Source: Candidatus Leucobacter sulfamidivorax
GTDB taxonomy: Bacteria; Actinomycetota; Actinomycetes; Actinomycetales; Microbacteriaceae
Reading direction: 5' to 3'
Length of the DNA stretch: 64,000 nt
Assembly: GCA_016771945.1 (NCBI GenBank)
Contig: QZLF01000002.1
Location: forward strand, 124,001 to 188,000
In this document: one piece after another, positions 7,985 to 16,012 of the stretch
Layout: the number at the start of each line of letters is the position of its first letter
How positions within the stretch are numbered: the stretch's first letter is position 1
Notes under the pieces: model-generated
Database searches by the model: none
What the model was told of the DNA's origin: nothing
The model's input: only the letters and a program-made list of their open reading frames with translations
Made by a program: the position numbers and the translations under genes

Positions 7985-9007
7985 TCAGACCGCCGACCAG
8001 CCCCCGTCGGAGGGCAGGATCGCGCCGTTGACGTTCGTGCCGTCGTTGCTCAGCAGGAAGGTGATCGAGGCGGCGAGCTGCGCGGGCTCGGCGATCGGCG
8101 GCAGGATCGTCATCGCGCTGTTGATCCGGCCCTGGTACTCGCCCTCGCGGAAGCCCGCTCCTCCGATGTTCGTGAGCACCGGTCCGGGGGCGACCGCGTT
8201 CACGCGGATGCCCTTCGGCCCGTACATGAAGGCGCTGTTCTTGGTCAGGCCCACGACCGCGTGCTTCGAGGCGGTGTAGGCCGCGCCCGCGGCCGATCCT
8301 CGCAGCCCCGCCTCCGACGCGATGTTCACGATCGAGCCGCTGCCGGCCTCGATCATGAGCGGCAGCACGGCGCGGGTCAGGCGCATCATCCCGGTCACGT
8401 TCACGGCGATGACACGGTCCCAGAGCGCATCGGTGACCTCGTGCAGTGCCGACATGTCGTCCATGATGCCCGCGACGTTGGCGAGGCCGTCCACGCGACC
8501 GCCGGCGGCGGCCAGGATCGCGGCGACCCCCTCCTCGGAGGTGATGTCGGCGGTGACGGCCGTGAAGCCGCCGCCGAGCTCGCCCGCGACCTCGGCGAGC
8601 CGATCGGCCGACACGTCGACGCCGACCACGCGACCGCCCTCTCGGACGATGCGCGAGGCGGTGGCGCGACCGATGCCCGAGCCCGCGCCGGTGACGATCA
8701 CGGTCCTGCCGTCGAAACGCCCGGCGGTGACCCGCTCGCTCCAGCCGGCGGACACCGCCGCGGCATCCGCCTCGGGCATGACGCCGCCGTTCGCGCGCAG
8801 CACGAGGTCGTCGACGACGGACTGCGGCATCTGCCCCTGGCTCATCTCGACCAGGCGCTGGAGCGGCAGCCCGTACACCGGTGCCAGCGCGCTCGCGTCC
8901 TGGCCCCCAGCGGAGAGCAGCTCCCGCAGCAGCGGCCCGCCGGTCGGGTGATCCAGCCAGTCGCCGATCGAGCTCTGGGCGGTGATGGGGCGTACGTCTT
9001 CGGACAT
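7985..9007 (-). CDS. Short-chain dehydrogenase/reductase with an extra N-terminal domain
   Basis: Encodes 340 residues from the ATG at 9007, preceded by GGAAGAGAG. Residues 100-340 are a classical SDR: TGAGSGIG at 106-113 binds NAD(P), NVAG is near 177-180, and the catalytic Ser231, Tyr244 and Lys248 (YTASK) are all present. Residues 1-95 are an added helical domain (GDWLDHPTGGPLLRELL ... YGLPLQRLVEMSQGQMP) that standard SDRs lack; it recalls small helical C-terminal domains of some actinobacterial glycosidases. Substrate unknown. It is divergent from the TetR gene at 9166, its likely regulator. The frame continues open to 9151 through a tandem repeat, which I consider non-coding. Confidence 0.85.
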   Translation of the reverse strand: MSEDVRPITAQSSIGDWLDHPTGGPLLRELLSAGGQDASALAPVYGLPLQRLVEMSQGQMPQSVVDDLVLRANGGVMPEADAAAVSAGWSERVTAGRFDGRTVIVTGAGSGIGRATASRIVREGGRVVGVDVSADRLAEVAGELGGGFTAVTADITSEEGVAAILAAAGGRVDGLANVAGIMDDMSALHEVTDALWDRVIAVNVTGMMRLTRAVLPLMIEAGSGSIVNIASEAGLRGSAAGAAYTASKHAVVGLTKNSAFMYGPKGIRVNAVAPGPVLTNIGGAGFREGEYQGRINSAMTILPPIAEPAQLAASITFLLSNDGTNVNGAILPSDGGWSAV

Positions 9008-9042
9008 GTGCTTCTCTCTTCCCTCGCGTTCGAGCCGCGGCG

Positions 9043-9117
9043 CGGCCGTGATACCCCGATCGGGGATACCACAATCGGCGATATCTCGATCGGTGATGCC
9101 TCGATCATCATCCTCGG
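9043..9117. repeat. 15-bp tandem repeats between SDR and TetR genes
   Basis: Three clear 15-bp units start at 9058, 9073 and 9088 (consensus GATCGGnGATnnCTC). A degenerate unit lies at 9103-9117 and a partial one at 9043-9057. They lie in the divergent promoter region. Each unit is five codons in the upstream extension of the SDR frame, which would encode a DRGIx-like peptide repeat, but position suggests regulatory or slippage DNA. Confidence 0.65.
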
Positions 9118-9126
9118 CGATCAGGA

Positions 9127-9145
9127 TGTCAACAGTGTTGATAAT
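9127..9145. promoter_or_regulatory. TetR-type operator and divergent promoter elements
   Basis: A 13-bp palindrome TCAACA-G-TGTTGA occupies 9129-9141. On the minus strand TTGACA (9132-9127) could be the -35 of the SDR gene. On the plus strand GATAAT (9140-9145) could be the -10 of the TetR gene, whose ATG is 20 bp further. A regulator bound here would block both promoters, the usual TetR arrangement. Assignment is inference. Confidence 0.5.
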
Positions 9146-9165
9146 CTTCACGGCGATGACAGAAT

Positions 9166-9711
9166 ATGAGCGTGGGCGGAGTGCGAGGTCAGAGCAAGCA
9201 GGCGGTGTTCGCGGCGGCCATCGAGCTGTTCGCCGAGCGCGGCTACGCCAGCACCTCGGTGCGCGACATCGCGAAGCTCGCGGGCACGGACCCCGCGCTC
9301 GTCATCCGGCATTTCGGGTCGAAGGAGGAGCTGTTCGTCGCCTGCATGCAGCCCGACACCGACGGGCTGGTGCCGTTCCATTCGCCGATCGGTCGGCTGG
9401 GCGAGGAGATCGTGCGCACGATCGTCGCGCCCGGAAGCCCGCTGCGCAGCACCTTCCTGGCGCTCGTGCGGGCGAGCGAGGCCGAGAGCGTCAAGGCGGT
9501 GCTCGCCGATCTGCACGAGCTGGGCTTCGTGCGCCCCCTCGCCGGGATGCTCGAGGGCGAGGATGCCGAACTGCGCGCCCGGCTGGCCGCGGCCATGGTC
9601 GGCGGCCTGATGTATGCGCTGTGGATCGCGGGAGACGGATCGCTGCAGGCCCATCCCGACGCCGTGGTCGCGTACTACGCCCCGAAGCTCCAGCAGCTCA
9701 TCACGCCCTAG
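9166..9711 (+). CDS. TetR-family transcriptional regulator
   Basis: Encodes 181 residues from ATG 9166; there is no clear ribosome site, so the transcript may be nearly leaderless. Residues 8-55 form the TetR DNA-binding domain (AAAIELFAERGYASTSVRDIAKLAGTDPALVIRHFGSKEELF). The rest is a variable ligand-binding domain ending in YYAPKLQQLI. It is divergent from the SDR gene and probably represses it through the palindrome at 9129-9141, released by an unknown small molecule. Confidence 0.88.
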   Translation: MSVGGVRGQSKQAVFAAAIELFAERGYASTSVRDIAKLAGTDPALVIRHFGSKEELFVACMQPDTDGLVPFHSPIGRLGEEIVRTIVAPGSPLRSTFLALVRASEAESVKAVLADLHELGFVRPLAGMLEGEDAELRARLAAAMVGGLMYALWIAGDGSLQAHPDAVVAYYAPKLQQLITP

Positions 9712-9816
9712 AGGTTCGCCGCGACGGCCAGACCTCGGCTTCGTCGACCAGCTTCATCATGCCGCTCCCAGATGCTCATCCATGGGCGCGCGGGATGCAT
9801 GCCCGTCCCGTCGAAA

Positions 9817-9862
9817 GGTCAATATTCGTGGTGTTCTTCGATGCCCACCACGAATATTGACC
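9817..9862. terminator. Long hairpin between convergent TetR and LysR genes
   Basis: Perfect 17-bp arms at 9817-9833 and 9846-9862 flank a 12-nt loop. It lies in the 210-bp gap between two genes that end towards each other. It contains AATATTCGTGG, more AT-rich than its surroundings, and has no T-run. The rest of the gap shows nothing recognisable. Confidence 0.6.
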
Positions 9863-9921
9863 TCTCGGCGTGATTCACAACGGACTTTCCAGGATCCGAG
9901 GCCGACCCTGGCATCGAGGGA

Positions 9922-10812
9922 TCACTCCCGCACCGCCTCCAGCACGAGCGCGCGGAACCAGCGCTGCACCGGGGTCAGCGCGGCCTCGCGCCGCGTGTAC
10001 AGCGACACCGGCGTGCTCTGACCGGGCCAGGGCAGGTCGAAGATCTGCAGTCCCGGGAACCAGTGGGTGAACACCTCCGCGACGTGCCGCGGCAGCAGGA
10101 CGACGAGGTCGGTCGCCTCGAGCACCGCCGGCACCGTCGCATACTCCTCGACCGAGAGGGCGACCTGGGGCAGCAGCCCGTGATCGGTGAGCGTCTGCAG
10201 AGGGAAGACGTGCCCGCCGCGCGCCGAGACCCGCATGAAGTGGCGATCCGCGAACATGTCCGGGCCGGTCTCGGGCAGCGGGTGGTCGCGGGAGGACAGC
10301 GCGACGTACTCGACCGAGCGCACGCGCGAGCGCCACAGCCGCGGGCTGTCGATCATCGACACCGTGATCGCCAGATCGATCGTGCCCCGGACGAGTCCCT
10401 CCTCGACCTGACCCGAATCGAGTCTCTCGACCCGCAGGTGCGGACGGGAGCCCTCGCGCGCGAGCGAGGTCATGATGGGCGGGAGGAAGGTCTGCTCGCC
10501 GATCGAGGTGAGCCCGAGCATGAGCTCGCCCTTGAAGCCGGCCGGCTCGAACGCGTCCGTCTCGTTCACGGTCGCGTCGATCTGCGCGAGCGCCTCGTGC
10601 AGCGGGCCGAACAGCTGGGCGGCCTTCGCGGTCGGCACCATATCGCGCCCCTCGCGGCGGAACAGCTCGTCGCCGAAGCGCTCACGGAGGCGCCGCAGGG
10701 TGTAGCTGACCGTCGGCTGCGTGACGTGCAGCTGCTCGGCGACGGCGGTGACGCTGCGCAGCTCGTAGAGCGCTACGAAGGTGCGCAACTGGTTGAGATC
10801 GGCGAGCGACAT
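9922..10812 (-). CDS. LysR-family regulator of the protocatechuate 4,5-cleavage operon
   Basis: Encodes 296 residues from the ATG at 10812. The N-terminal winged helix (LNQLRTFVALYELRSVTAVAEQLHVTQPTVSYTLRRLRERFGDELFRR) is unmistakably LysR type; the rest is the two-lobed effector domain. It is divergent from ligJ with 131 bp between start codons, the standard position for a LysR activator of the adjacent operon. By analogy with PmdR/LigR-type regulators of other protocatechuate 4,5-cleavage clusters, the inducer may be a pathway intermediate, but this is inference. Confidence 0.87.
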   Translation of the reverse strand: MSLADLNQLRTFVALYELRSVTAVAEQLHVTQPTVSYTLRRLRERFGDELFRREGRDMVPTAKAAQLFGPLHEALAQIDATVNETDAFEPAGFKGELMLGLTSIGEQTFLPPIMTSLAREGSRPHLRVERLDSGQVEEGLVRGTIDLAITVSMIDSPRLWRSRVRSVEYVALSSRDHPLPETGPDMFADRHFMRVSARGGHVFPLQTLTDHGLLPQVALSVEEYATVPAVLEATDLVVLLPRHVAEVFTHWFPGLQIFDLPWPGQSTPVSLYTRREAALTPVQRWFRALVLEAVRE

Positions 10813-10820
10813 GCATCGAT

Positions 10821-10851
10821 TGTATCTATGCAGATCGATTTCTGTATCTAT
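10821..10851. promoter_or_regulatory. Direct repeat TGTATCTAT x2 at 22-bp spacing (LysR site candidate)
   Basis: TGTATCTAT occurs at 10821-10829 and 10843-10851, exactly 22 bp apart (two helical turns), in the AT-rich divergent region just upstream of the LysR start codon. ATCGAT occurs in the same stretch. LysR tetramers bind paired sites on one DNA face, so this fits an activator/autoregulatory site. Confidence 0.5.
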
Positions 10852-10943
10852 TCGACTATATGAACAGCCCGCTTTAGCATTGAGGGACAGCAGCCCCCTG
10901 GGGCTCTGGGGTGGGACAACAGACGAGACAAGGACGGCTCCCG

Positions 10944-12002
10944 TTGATCATCGATATCCACGGCCATTACACGACCGCTCCGGCGCAGCTGGGCGCCTGG
11001 CGCGATCTGCAGATCGCCTTCGCCGACGGGCAGGGCGAGGCGCCCGATCCCGCTTCGCTGCGCATCTCCGATGACGACATCCGCGAGACCATCGAGGCCA
11101 ACCAGCTCAGGCTCATGAACGACCGCGGCAGCGACGTCACGGTCTTCAGCCCGCGCGCCTCGTTCATGGCGCACCACATCGGCGACCTCGAGGTCAGCAA
11201 GACCTGGGCCCGCATCTGCAACGACCTGTGCGCGAGGGTGAGCGGGCTGTTCCCCGACCGCTTCCTGATGGGGGCGATGCTGCCGCAGTCGCCGGGGGCG
11301 GATCCGGCGACCACGGTCGCCGAACTCACCCGCGCGGTCGAGGAGCTCGGCGCGGTCACGGTGAACCTCAACCCCGATCCCTCCGGCGGCAAGTGGACCG
11401 CCCCGGCGCTGACCGATCGATCCTGGTACCCGATCTACGAGAAGCTCGTCGAGTACGAGCTGCCCGCGATGATCCATGTCAGCACCTCCTGCAAGCCGCA
11501 GTTCCACACCACCGGCGACCACTACCTTGGCGCCGACACGACCGCCTTCATGCAGCTGCTCAAGGGCGACCTCTTCCGCGACTTCCCCGATCTCAAGTTC
11601 GTCATCCCGCACGGCGGCGGCGCGGTGCCCTACCACTGGGGGCGCTTCCGCGGCCTCGCGATGGCGCTCGGCAAGCCCGAGCTCGAGGAGCATCTGCTGG
11701 GGAACGTCTTCTTCGACACCTGCGTGTACCACCAGCCGGGCATCAACCTGCTCACCGAGGTGATCCCCACGGACAACATCCTGTTCGCGAGCGAGATGAT
11801 CGGCGCCGTCCGCGACATCGATCCGCGCACCGGTCACTACTTCGACGACACGAAGCGCTACGTCGACGCCACCCCGAACCTCACCGACGCCGAGCGTGAG
11901 CAGGTCTTCGAGGGCAACGCCCGCCGGGTCTATCCCCGCCTCGACCGCGCCCTCGAAAAGCGTGCCCTCGAGAAGCGCGAACTGACCGCCCGCGGGCTCT
12001 GA
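10944..12002 (+). CDS. ligJ: 4-oxalomesaconate hydratase (amidohydrolase-fold, LigJ type)
   Basis: Encodes 352 residues from a TTG at 10944, which gives [10 protein letters not shown], the start expected for LigJ, with AAGGA 10 nt upstream; an in-frame start at 10911 is possible but less natural. Metal ligands His6 and His8 (HGH) are followed by the strongly conserved [39 protein letters not shown] and [14 protein letters not shown] blocks of 4-oxalomesaconate hydratases. The enzyme hydrates 4-oxalomesaconate to 4-carboxy-4-hydroxy-2-oxoadipate in the protocatechuate 4,5-cleavage pathway. It is the first gene of the operon, with ligK 11 bp downstream. Confidence 0.92.
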   Translation: MIIDIHGHYTTAPAQLGAWRDLQIAFADGQGEAPDPASLRISDDDIRETIEANQLRLMNDRGSDVTVFSPRASFMAHHIGDLEVSKTWARICNDLCARVSGLFPDRFLMGAMLPQSPGADPATTVAELTRAVEELGAVTVNLNPDPSGGKWTAPALTDRSWYPIYEKLVEYELPAMIHVSTSCKPQFHTTGDHYLGADTTAFMQLLKGDLFRDFPDLKFVIPHGGGAVPYHWGRFRGLAMALGKPELEEHLLGNVFFDTCVYHQPGINLLTEVIPTDNILFASEMIGAVRDIDPRTGHYFDDTKRYVDATPNLTDAEREQVFEGNARRVYPRLDRALEKRALEKRELTARGL

Positions 12003-12013
12003 AGGAGAAACCC

Positions 12014-12706
12014 ATGCGTCTGAACAATCTCGGCATCGTCCGCACGAACATCGAGCGTCCGGATCCCGCCGACGTCGCCCGGCTCTCGCAGTTCGGCGTC
12101 GCGACGATCCACGAGGCGATGGGACGCGTCGGGCTGATGCGCCCCTACATCCGCCCGGTCTACAAGGGCGCGAAGCTCTGCGGGACGGCCGTGACCGTGC
12201 TGCTGCAGCCCGGCGACAACTGGATGTTCCACGTCGCGGCCGAGCAGGTGCAGGAGGGCGATGTGCTCGTCGCCGGCTGCACGACCGAGAGCGAGGACGG
12301 CTTCTTCGGCGATCTGCTGGCCACCTCGGTGATGTCGCGCGGCTGCAGGGGCCTCGTCATCGACGGCGGCGTGCGCGATGTCGACGACCTCGAGGAGATG
12401 GGCTTCCCGGTCTTCTCCCGCGCGATCGGCGCGAAGGGCACCGTCAAGGCCACGCTCGGCTCGGTGAACGTGCCGGTCGTGGTCGCGAACGCGCTCGTGA
12501 ACCCGGGCGACGTGGTCGTCGCCGACGTCGACGGCGTCGTGGTCGTGCCGCGCGAGGTGGTCGGCGCGGTCGCCGATGCCGCCCAGAAGCGCGAGGACAA
12601 CGAGGGCGCGAAGCGTCAGCGCTTCCGCGACGGCGAGCTCGGTCTCGACATCTACGGCATGCGCGAGCCGCTCGCGGCCGCGGGCCTGGAATACGTGGAG
12701 GACTGA
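12014..12706 (+). CDS. ligK: 4-carboxy-4-hydroxy-2-oxoadipate aldolase / oxaloacetate decarboxylase
   Basis: Encodes 230 residues, normal for this RraA-fold class II aldolase; GAAGGAGA precedes the ATG. The motif [19 protein letters not shown] (Arg121, Asp122) carries the divalent-metal and substrate-binding residues. The C-terminal [11 protein letters not shown] is typical. It cleaves 4-carboxy-4-hydroxy-2-oxoadipate to pyruvate and oxaloacetate, the last step of the pathway, and members often also decarboxylate oxaloacetate. It lies 2 bp before ligI, so all four steps downstream of ring cleavage and oxidation are made together. Confidence 0.9.
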   Translation: MRLNNLGIVRTNIERPDPADVARLSQFGVATIHEAMGRVGLMRPYIRPVYKGAKLCGTAVTVLLQPGDNWMFHVAAEQVQEGDVLVAGCTTESEDGFFGDLLATSVMSRGCRGLVIDGGVRDVDDLEEMGFPVFSRAIGAKGTVKATLGSVNVPVVVANALVNPGDVVVADVDGVVVVPREVVGAVADAAQKREDNEGAKRQRFRDGELGLDIYGMREPLAAAGLEYVED

Positions 12707-12708
12707 GC

Positions 12709-13659
12709 ATGGCGCGCACCGCTCCCCACGGCACCACCACCGGCGACTTCGAGAAGACGCCCGGCTGGCTCGACTGGTACGACGGGCCCAGCACGCCCGC
12801 GTTCCGCCTGCCCGCGGGCGCCGTCGACGCGCACTGCCACGTCTTCGGCCCGGGCGCTGAGTTCCCCTACGCCCCCGAACGCAAGTACACCCCCTGCGAC
12901 GCCTCGGCCGAGCAGCTGTTCGCCCTGCGCGACCACCTCGGCTTCGAGCGCAACGTCATCGTGCAGGCGACCTGCCACGGCGCCGACAATCGCGCCCTGG
13001 TCGACGCTCTGCAGCGCGCGGGCGGGAAGGCCCGCGGTGTCGCGACCGTACGCCGCGACGTGACGGAGGAGCAGCTCGCCGAGCTGCACGAGGCCGGCGT
13101 GCGCGGCGTGCGCTTCAACTTCGTGAAGCGACTGGTCGATCGCGTGCCCACCGACTCGCTCGAGGAGATCGTCGCGAAGATCGCGCCGTTCGGCTGGCAC
13201 GTGGTCATCTACTTCGAGGCCGAGGACCTGCCGGAGCTCTACGACTTCTTCTCGAAGATCCCGACCGACGTCGTCGTCGACCACATGGGCCGGCCCGACG
13301 TCACGAAAGACCCGAACGGTCCCGAGTTCGAGCTGTTCCTGCGCTTCATGCGCGAGAACCCGAACGTGTGGACCAAGGTCTCCTGCCCCGAGCGGCTGAG
13401 CGTCACCGGGCCCCGCGCCCTGGACGGCGAGCAGCACGCCTACACCGACGTGGTGCCGTTCGCACGTCGCGTGGTCGAGGAGTTCCCCGACCGCGTCCTG
13501 TGGGGAACCGACTGGCCCCACCCCAACCTCAAGGACCACATGCCGGACGACGGCCTGCTGGTCGACTACATCCCCCAGATCGCCCCGACGGCGGAGCTGC
13601 AGCAGCGGCTCCTCGTCGACAACCCGACCCGCCTGTACTGGCCCGAACAAGGAGCATGA
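12709..13659 (+). CDS. ligI: 2-pyrone-4,6-dicarboxylate hydrolase
   Basis: Encodes 316 residues, starting 2 bp after the ligK stop. The sequence PAGAVDAHCHVFGPGAEFPY, the RGVATVRRDVTEEQLAELHEAGVRGVRFNF stretch and VLWGTDWPHPN match the LigI branch of the amidohydrolase superfamily, which works without metal. It opens the lactone 2-pyrone-4,6-dicarboxylate to oxalomesaconate. Its TGA overlaps the sequence used as the leader of the next gene. Length and all main blocks look intact. Confidence 0.92.
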   Translation: MARTAPHGTTTGDFEKTPGWLDWYDGPSTPAFRLPAGAVDAHCHVFGPGAEFPYAPERKYTPCDASAEQLFALRDHLGFERNVIVQATCHGADNRALVDALQRAGGKARGVATVRRDVTEEQLAELHEAGVRGVRFNFVKRLVDRVPTDSLEEIVAKIAPFGWHVVIYFEAEDLPELYDFFSKIPTDVVVDHMGRPDVTKDPNGPEFELFLRFMRENPNVWTKVSCPERLSVTGPRALDGEQHAYTDVVPFARRVVEEFPDRVLWGTDWPHPNLKDHMPDDGLLVDYIPQIAPTAELQQRLLVDNPTRLYWPEQGA

Positions 13660-13661
13660 TC

Positions 13662-15059
13662 ATGGCACTCGACAAGCCCTACAAGAACGTTCCCGGCACG
13701 ATCATCTTCGACGCCGAGATGGCCCGCAAGGGCTACCACCTGAACCAGTTCTCGATGTCGCTCATGAAGCCCGAGAACCGCGAACGCTTCCTCGCCGACC
13801 AGGAGGCCTACCTCGACGAGTGGCCCCTCTCGCCGAAGCAGCGCCAGGCCGTGCTCGACATGGACCTCAACGCCATGATGGCCGAGGGCGGCAACATCTA
13901 CTTCCTGAGCAAGATCGGCGCCACCCACGGCCTGAGCTTCCAGCAGATGGCCGGATCCATGACCGGCATGTCCGAGGCCGCGTACCGCGACATGATGATC
14001 GGCGGCGGGCGTCGCCCCGAGGGCAACCGCCTGAAGGATCTCGACGGCTGGACCCCGCCCGCTCCGGGCGAGAAGTCCGAGACCATGCGCGAGAACCCGC
14101 CGGCGAGGTTCACCTCGGCGCTCTACACCTCGCACGTGCCGGCGATCGGCGCCGCGATGGATCTCGGCAAGACCGAGGAGCCCTACTGGAAGAAGGTCTT
14201 CTCCGGCTACGAGTGGACCCGCAAGTGGGCCAAGGAGAACACGCCCGACGTCGTGATCCTGGTCTACAACGACCACGCGACCGCCTTCGACTCCTCGATC
14301 ATCCCGACCTTCGTGCTCGGCACCGGCGAGGAGTACCCCGTCGCCGACGAGGGCTACGGCCCCCGCCCGGTGCCCGATGTGAAGGGCTACCCGGAGCTCG
14401 CCGCGCACATCGCGCAGTCGGTGATCCAGGACGACTTCGACCTCACCCTCGTCAACGAGATGGTGGTGGATCACGGTCTCACCGTGCCGCTCTCGCTCGT
14501 CTACGGCGAGCTCGGCGTCGACGAGGAGTGGCCGGTCCGCGTCATCCCGCTCGCCGTGAACGTCGTGCAGTACCCGGTTCCGTCCGGCCGCCGCTGCTAC
14601 GAGCTCGGCAAGGCCCTGCGCCGCGCCCTCGACAAGTGGGACGGCCCGGAGCTCAACGTGCAGATCTGGGGCACCGGCGGCATGAGCCACCAGCTGCAGG
14701 GCCCGCGCGCCGGCCTCATCAACGAGGAGTGGGACAATGCGTTCATGGATCACCTCATCGCCGATCCGCTCGGCCTGACCGAGTGGCCGCACATGGAGTA
14801 CGTCGACGAGGCGGGCTCCGAGGGCATCGAGCTCGTGGACTGGCTGATCGCGCGCGGTGCGATGGACGACCAGTTCGGGGGCGGATCGCCGACGGTCGAT
14901 CACCGCTTCTACCACGTGCCGGCGTCGAACACGGCGGTCGGGCACCTCGTGATCTCGAATCCCGTCGCGCCGAAGTCGGACGAGGCCGCGGCCGAGGGCC
15001 AGAGCGCGCCGGTCCAGGCCGAGAGCGCCGACCGACCGCTCGCGGAAGCGAACGCATGA
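13662..15059 (+). CDS. ligAB: Protocatechuate 4,5-dioxygenase, alpha and beta subunits fused (PcmA-like)
   Basis: Encodes 465 residues. AAGGAG at 13649-13654 is 7 nt before the ATG at 13662, better than the ATG at 13656. Residues 1-118 are a LigA-like helical alpha subunit (KGYHLNQFSMSLMKPENRERF). Residues 145-430 are a LigB extradiol dioxygenase with iron ligands His158 (TSHVPAIG), His205 (YNDHATAF) and a Glu in SEGIEL near 387-390, plus catalytic His343 (GGMSHQLQGPR). It splits the ring of protocatechuate between C4 and C5. In Sphingobium these are two proteins; a single chain in this order is known from PcmA of Arthrobacter keyseri, whereas gallate dioxygenases have the reverse order. The last 30 residues are an Ala/Glu-rich tail. 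Confidence 0.93.
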   Translation: MALDKPYKNVPGTIIFDAEMARKGYHLNQFSMSLMKPENRERFLADQEAYLDEWPLSPKQRQAVLDMDLNAMMAEGGNIYFLSKIGATHGLSFQQMAGSMTGMSEAAYRDMMIGGGRRPEGNRLKDLDGWTPPAPGEKSETMRENPPARFTSALYTSHVPAIGAAMDLGKTEEPYWKKVFSGYEWTRKWAKENTPDVVILVYNDHATAFDSSIIPTFVLGTGEEYPVADEGYGPRPVPDVKGYPELAAHIAQSVIQDDFDLTLVNEMVVDHGLTVPLSLVYGELGVDEEWPVRVIPLAVNVVQYPVPSGRRCYELGKALRRALDKWDGPELNVQIWGTGGMSHQLQGPRAGLINEEWDNAFMDHLIADPLGLTEWPHMEYVDEAGSEGIELVDWLIARGAMDDQFGGGSPTVDHRFYHVPASNTAVGHLVISNPVAPKSDEAAAEGQSAPVQAESADRPLAEANA

Positions 15060-16012
15060 GCGACAGGGTACGCATCGCCGTCGTCGGCGCCAACGGCGCC
15101 TTCGGCATGAAGCACCTCGACGGGCTCGCCGACATCGAGGACGCCGAGGTGACGGTGGTGAGCGCCACCTCGCAGGAGAAGGCGGACGGGGTCGCCGCGA
15201 AGTACGGCGTGCCGAACGCGGTCGTCGGGCTCGACGCCGTGCTCGAGCGCGACGACGTCGACGCGGTGATCCTCGCGACGCCGACCGGCCTGCACGCCTC
15301 GCAGACGCAGGCCGTGCTCGCCGCCGGCAAGCACGTGCAGGTCGAGATCCCGCTCGCGGACTCCCTCGCCGAGGCGGAGGCGACCCTCGCCGCCGCCGAG
15401 GCGTCGGACCGCGTCGCCATGGTCGGACACACGCGGCGCTTCAACCCCTCGCACCAGCTCGTGCACAATCGGATCGCGGCGGGCGAGTTCAACGTGCAGC
15501 AGATGGACGTGCAGACGTACTTCTTCCGCCGCACGAACACGAACGCCAAGGGCGAGCCCCGCTCCTGGACCGACCACCTGCTGTGGCACCACGCCGCCCA
15601 CACGGTCGACCTGTTCGCCTACCAGGCGGGCAGGATCGTGCAGGCGAACGCTATCCAGGGGCCGATCCACCCCGAGCTCGGCATCGCCATGGACATGTCG
15701 ATCCAGCTGAAGAGCGAGACCGGGGCGATCTGCACGCTGTCGCTGTCGTTCAACAACGAGGGCCCGTTCGGCACCTTCTTCCGCTACATCGGCGACACCG
15801 CGACCTACGTCGCGCGCTACGACGACCTGTACACCGGCAACGACGAGCAGATCGACGTGTCGAAGGTCGCGGTGAGCATGAACGGCATCGAGCTGCAGGA
15901 CCGCGAGTTCGTCTCCGCCATCCGCGAGGGGCGCGAACCGAACTCGTCGATCCGCCAGGTGATCGACTGCTACCGCGTGCTCGGCGCGCTCGAGGAGCAG
16001 CTGGGCCGATGA
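15056..16012 (+). CDS. ligC: 4-carboxy-2-hydroxymuconate-6-semialdehyde dehydrogenase
   Basis: Encodes 318 residues from an ATG that overlaps the ligAB stop (ATGA). The N-terminal VVGANGAFGMKHLDGL is a nucleotide-binding Rossmann motif of the Gfo/Idh/MocA family, and HVQVEIPLADSLAEAE and MVGHTRRFNPSHQ are LigC blocks. It oxidises the hemiacetal of the ring-cleavage product to 2-pyrone-4,6-dicarboxylate with NAD(P), the substrate of LigI. Its stop overlaps the start of the next gene, so ligAB, ligC, the reductase and the ModA-like gene are coupled. Confidence 0.92.
   Translation: MSDRVRIAVVGANGAFGMKHLDGLADIEDAEVTVVSATSQEKADGVAAKYGVPNAVVGLDAVLERDDVDAVILATPTGLHASQTQAVLAAGKHVQVEIPLADSLAEAEATLAAAEASDRVAMVGHTRRFNPSHQLVHNRIAAGEFNVQQMDVQTYFFRRTNTNAKGEPRSWTDHLLWHHAAHTVDLFAYQAGRIVQANAIQGPIHPELGIAMDMSIQLKSETGAICTLSLSFNNEGPFGTFFRYIGDTATYVARYDDLYTGNDEQIDVSKVAVSMNGIELQDREFVSAIREGREPNSSIRQVIDCYRVLGALEEQLGR

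Noticed and set aside
9008-9151. Extended N terminus of the SDR through the tandem repeats
   Set aside because: The ATG at 9007 has a ribosome site and the extension would cover the probable operator and promoters. Kept only as a finding to test.
10911-10943. Earlier start for LigJ
   Set aside because: The TTG at 10944 gives the family-typical start MIIDIHGHY with a ribosome site; the earlier residues have no counterpart in the family.
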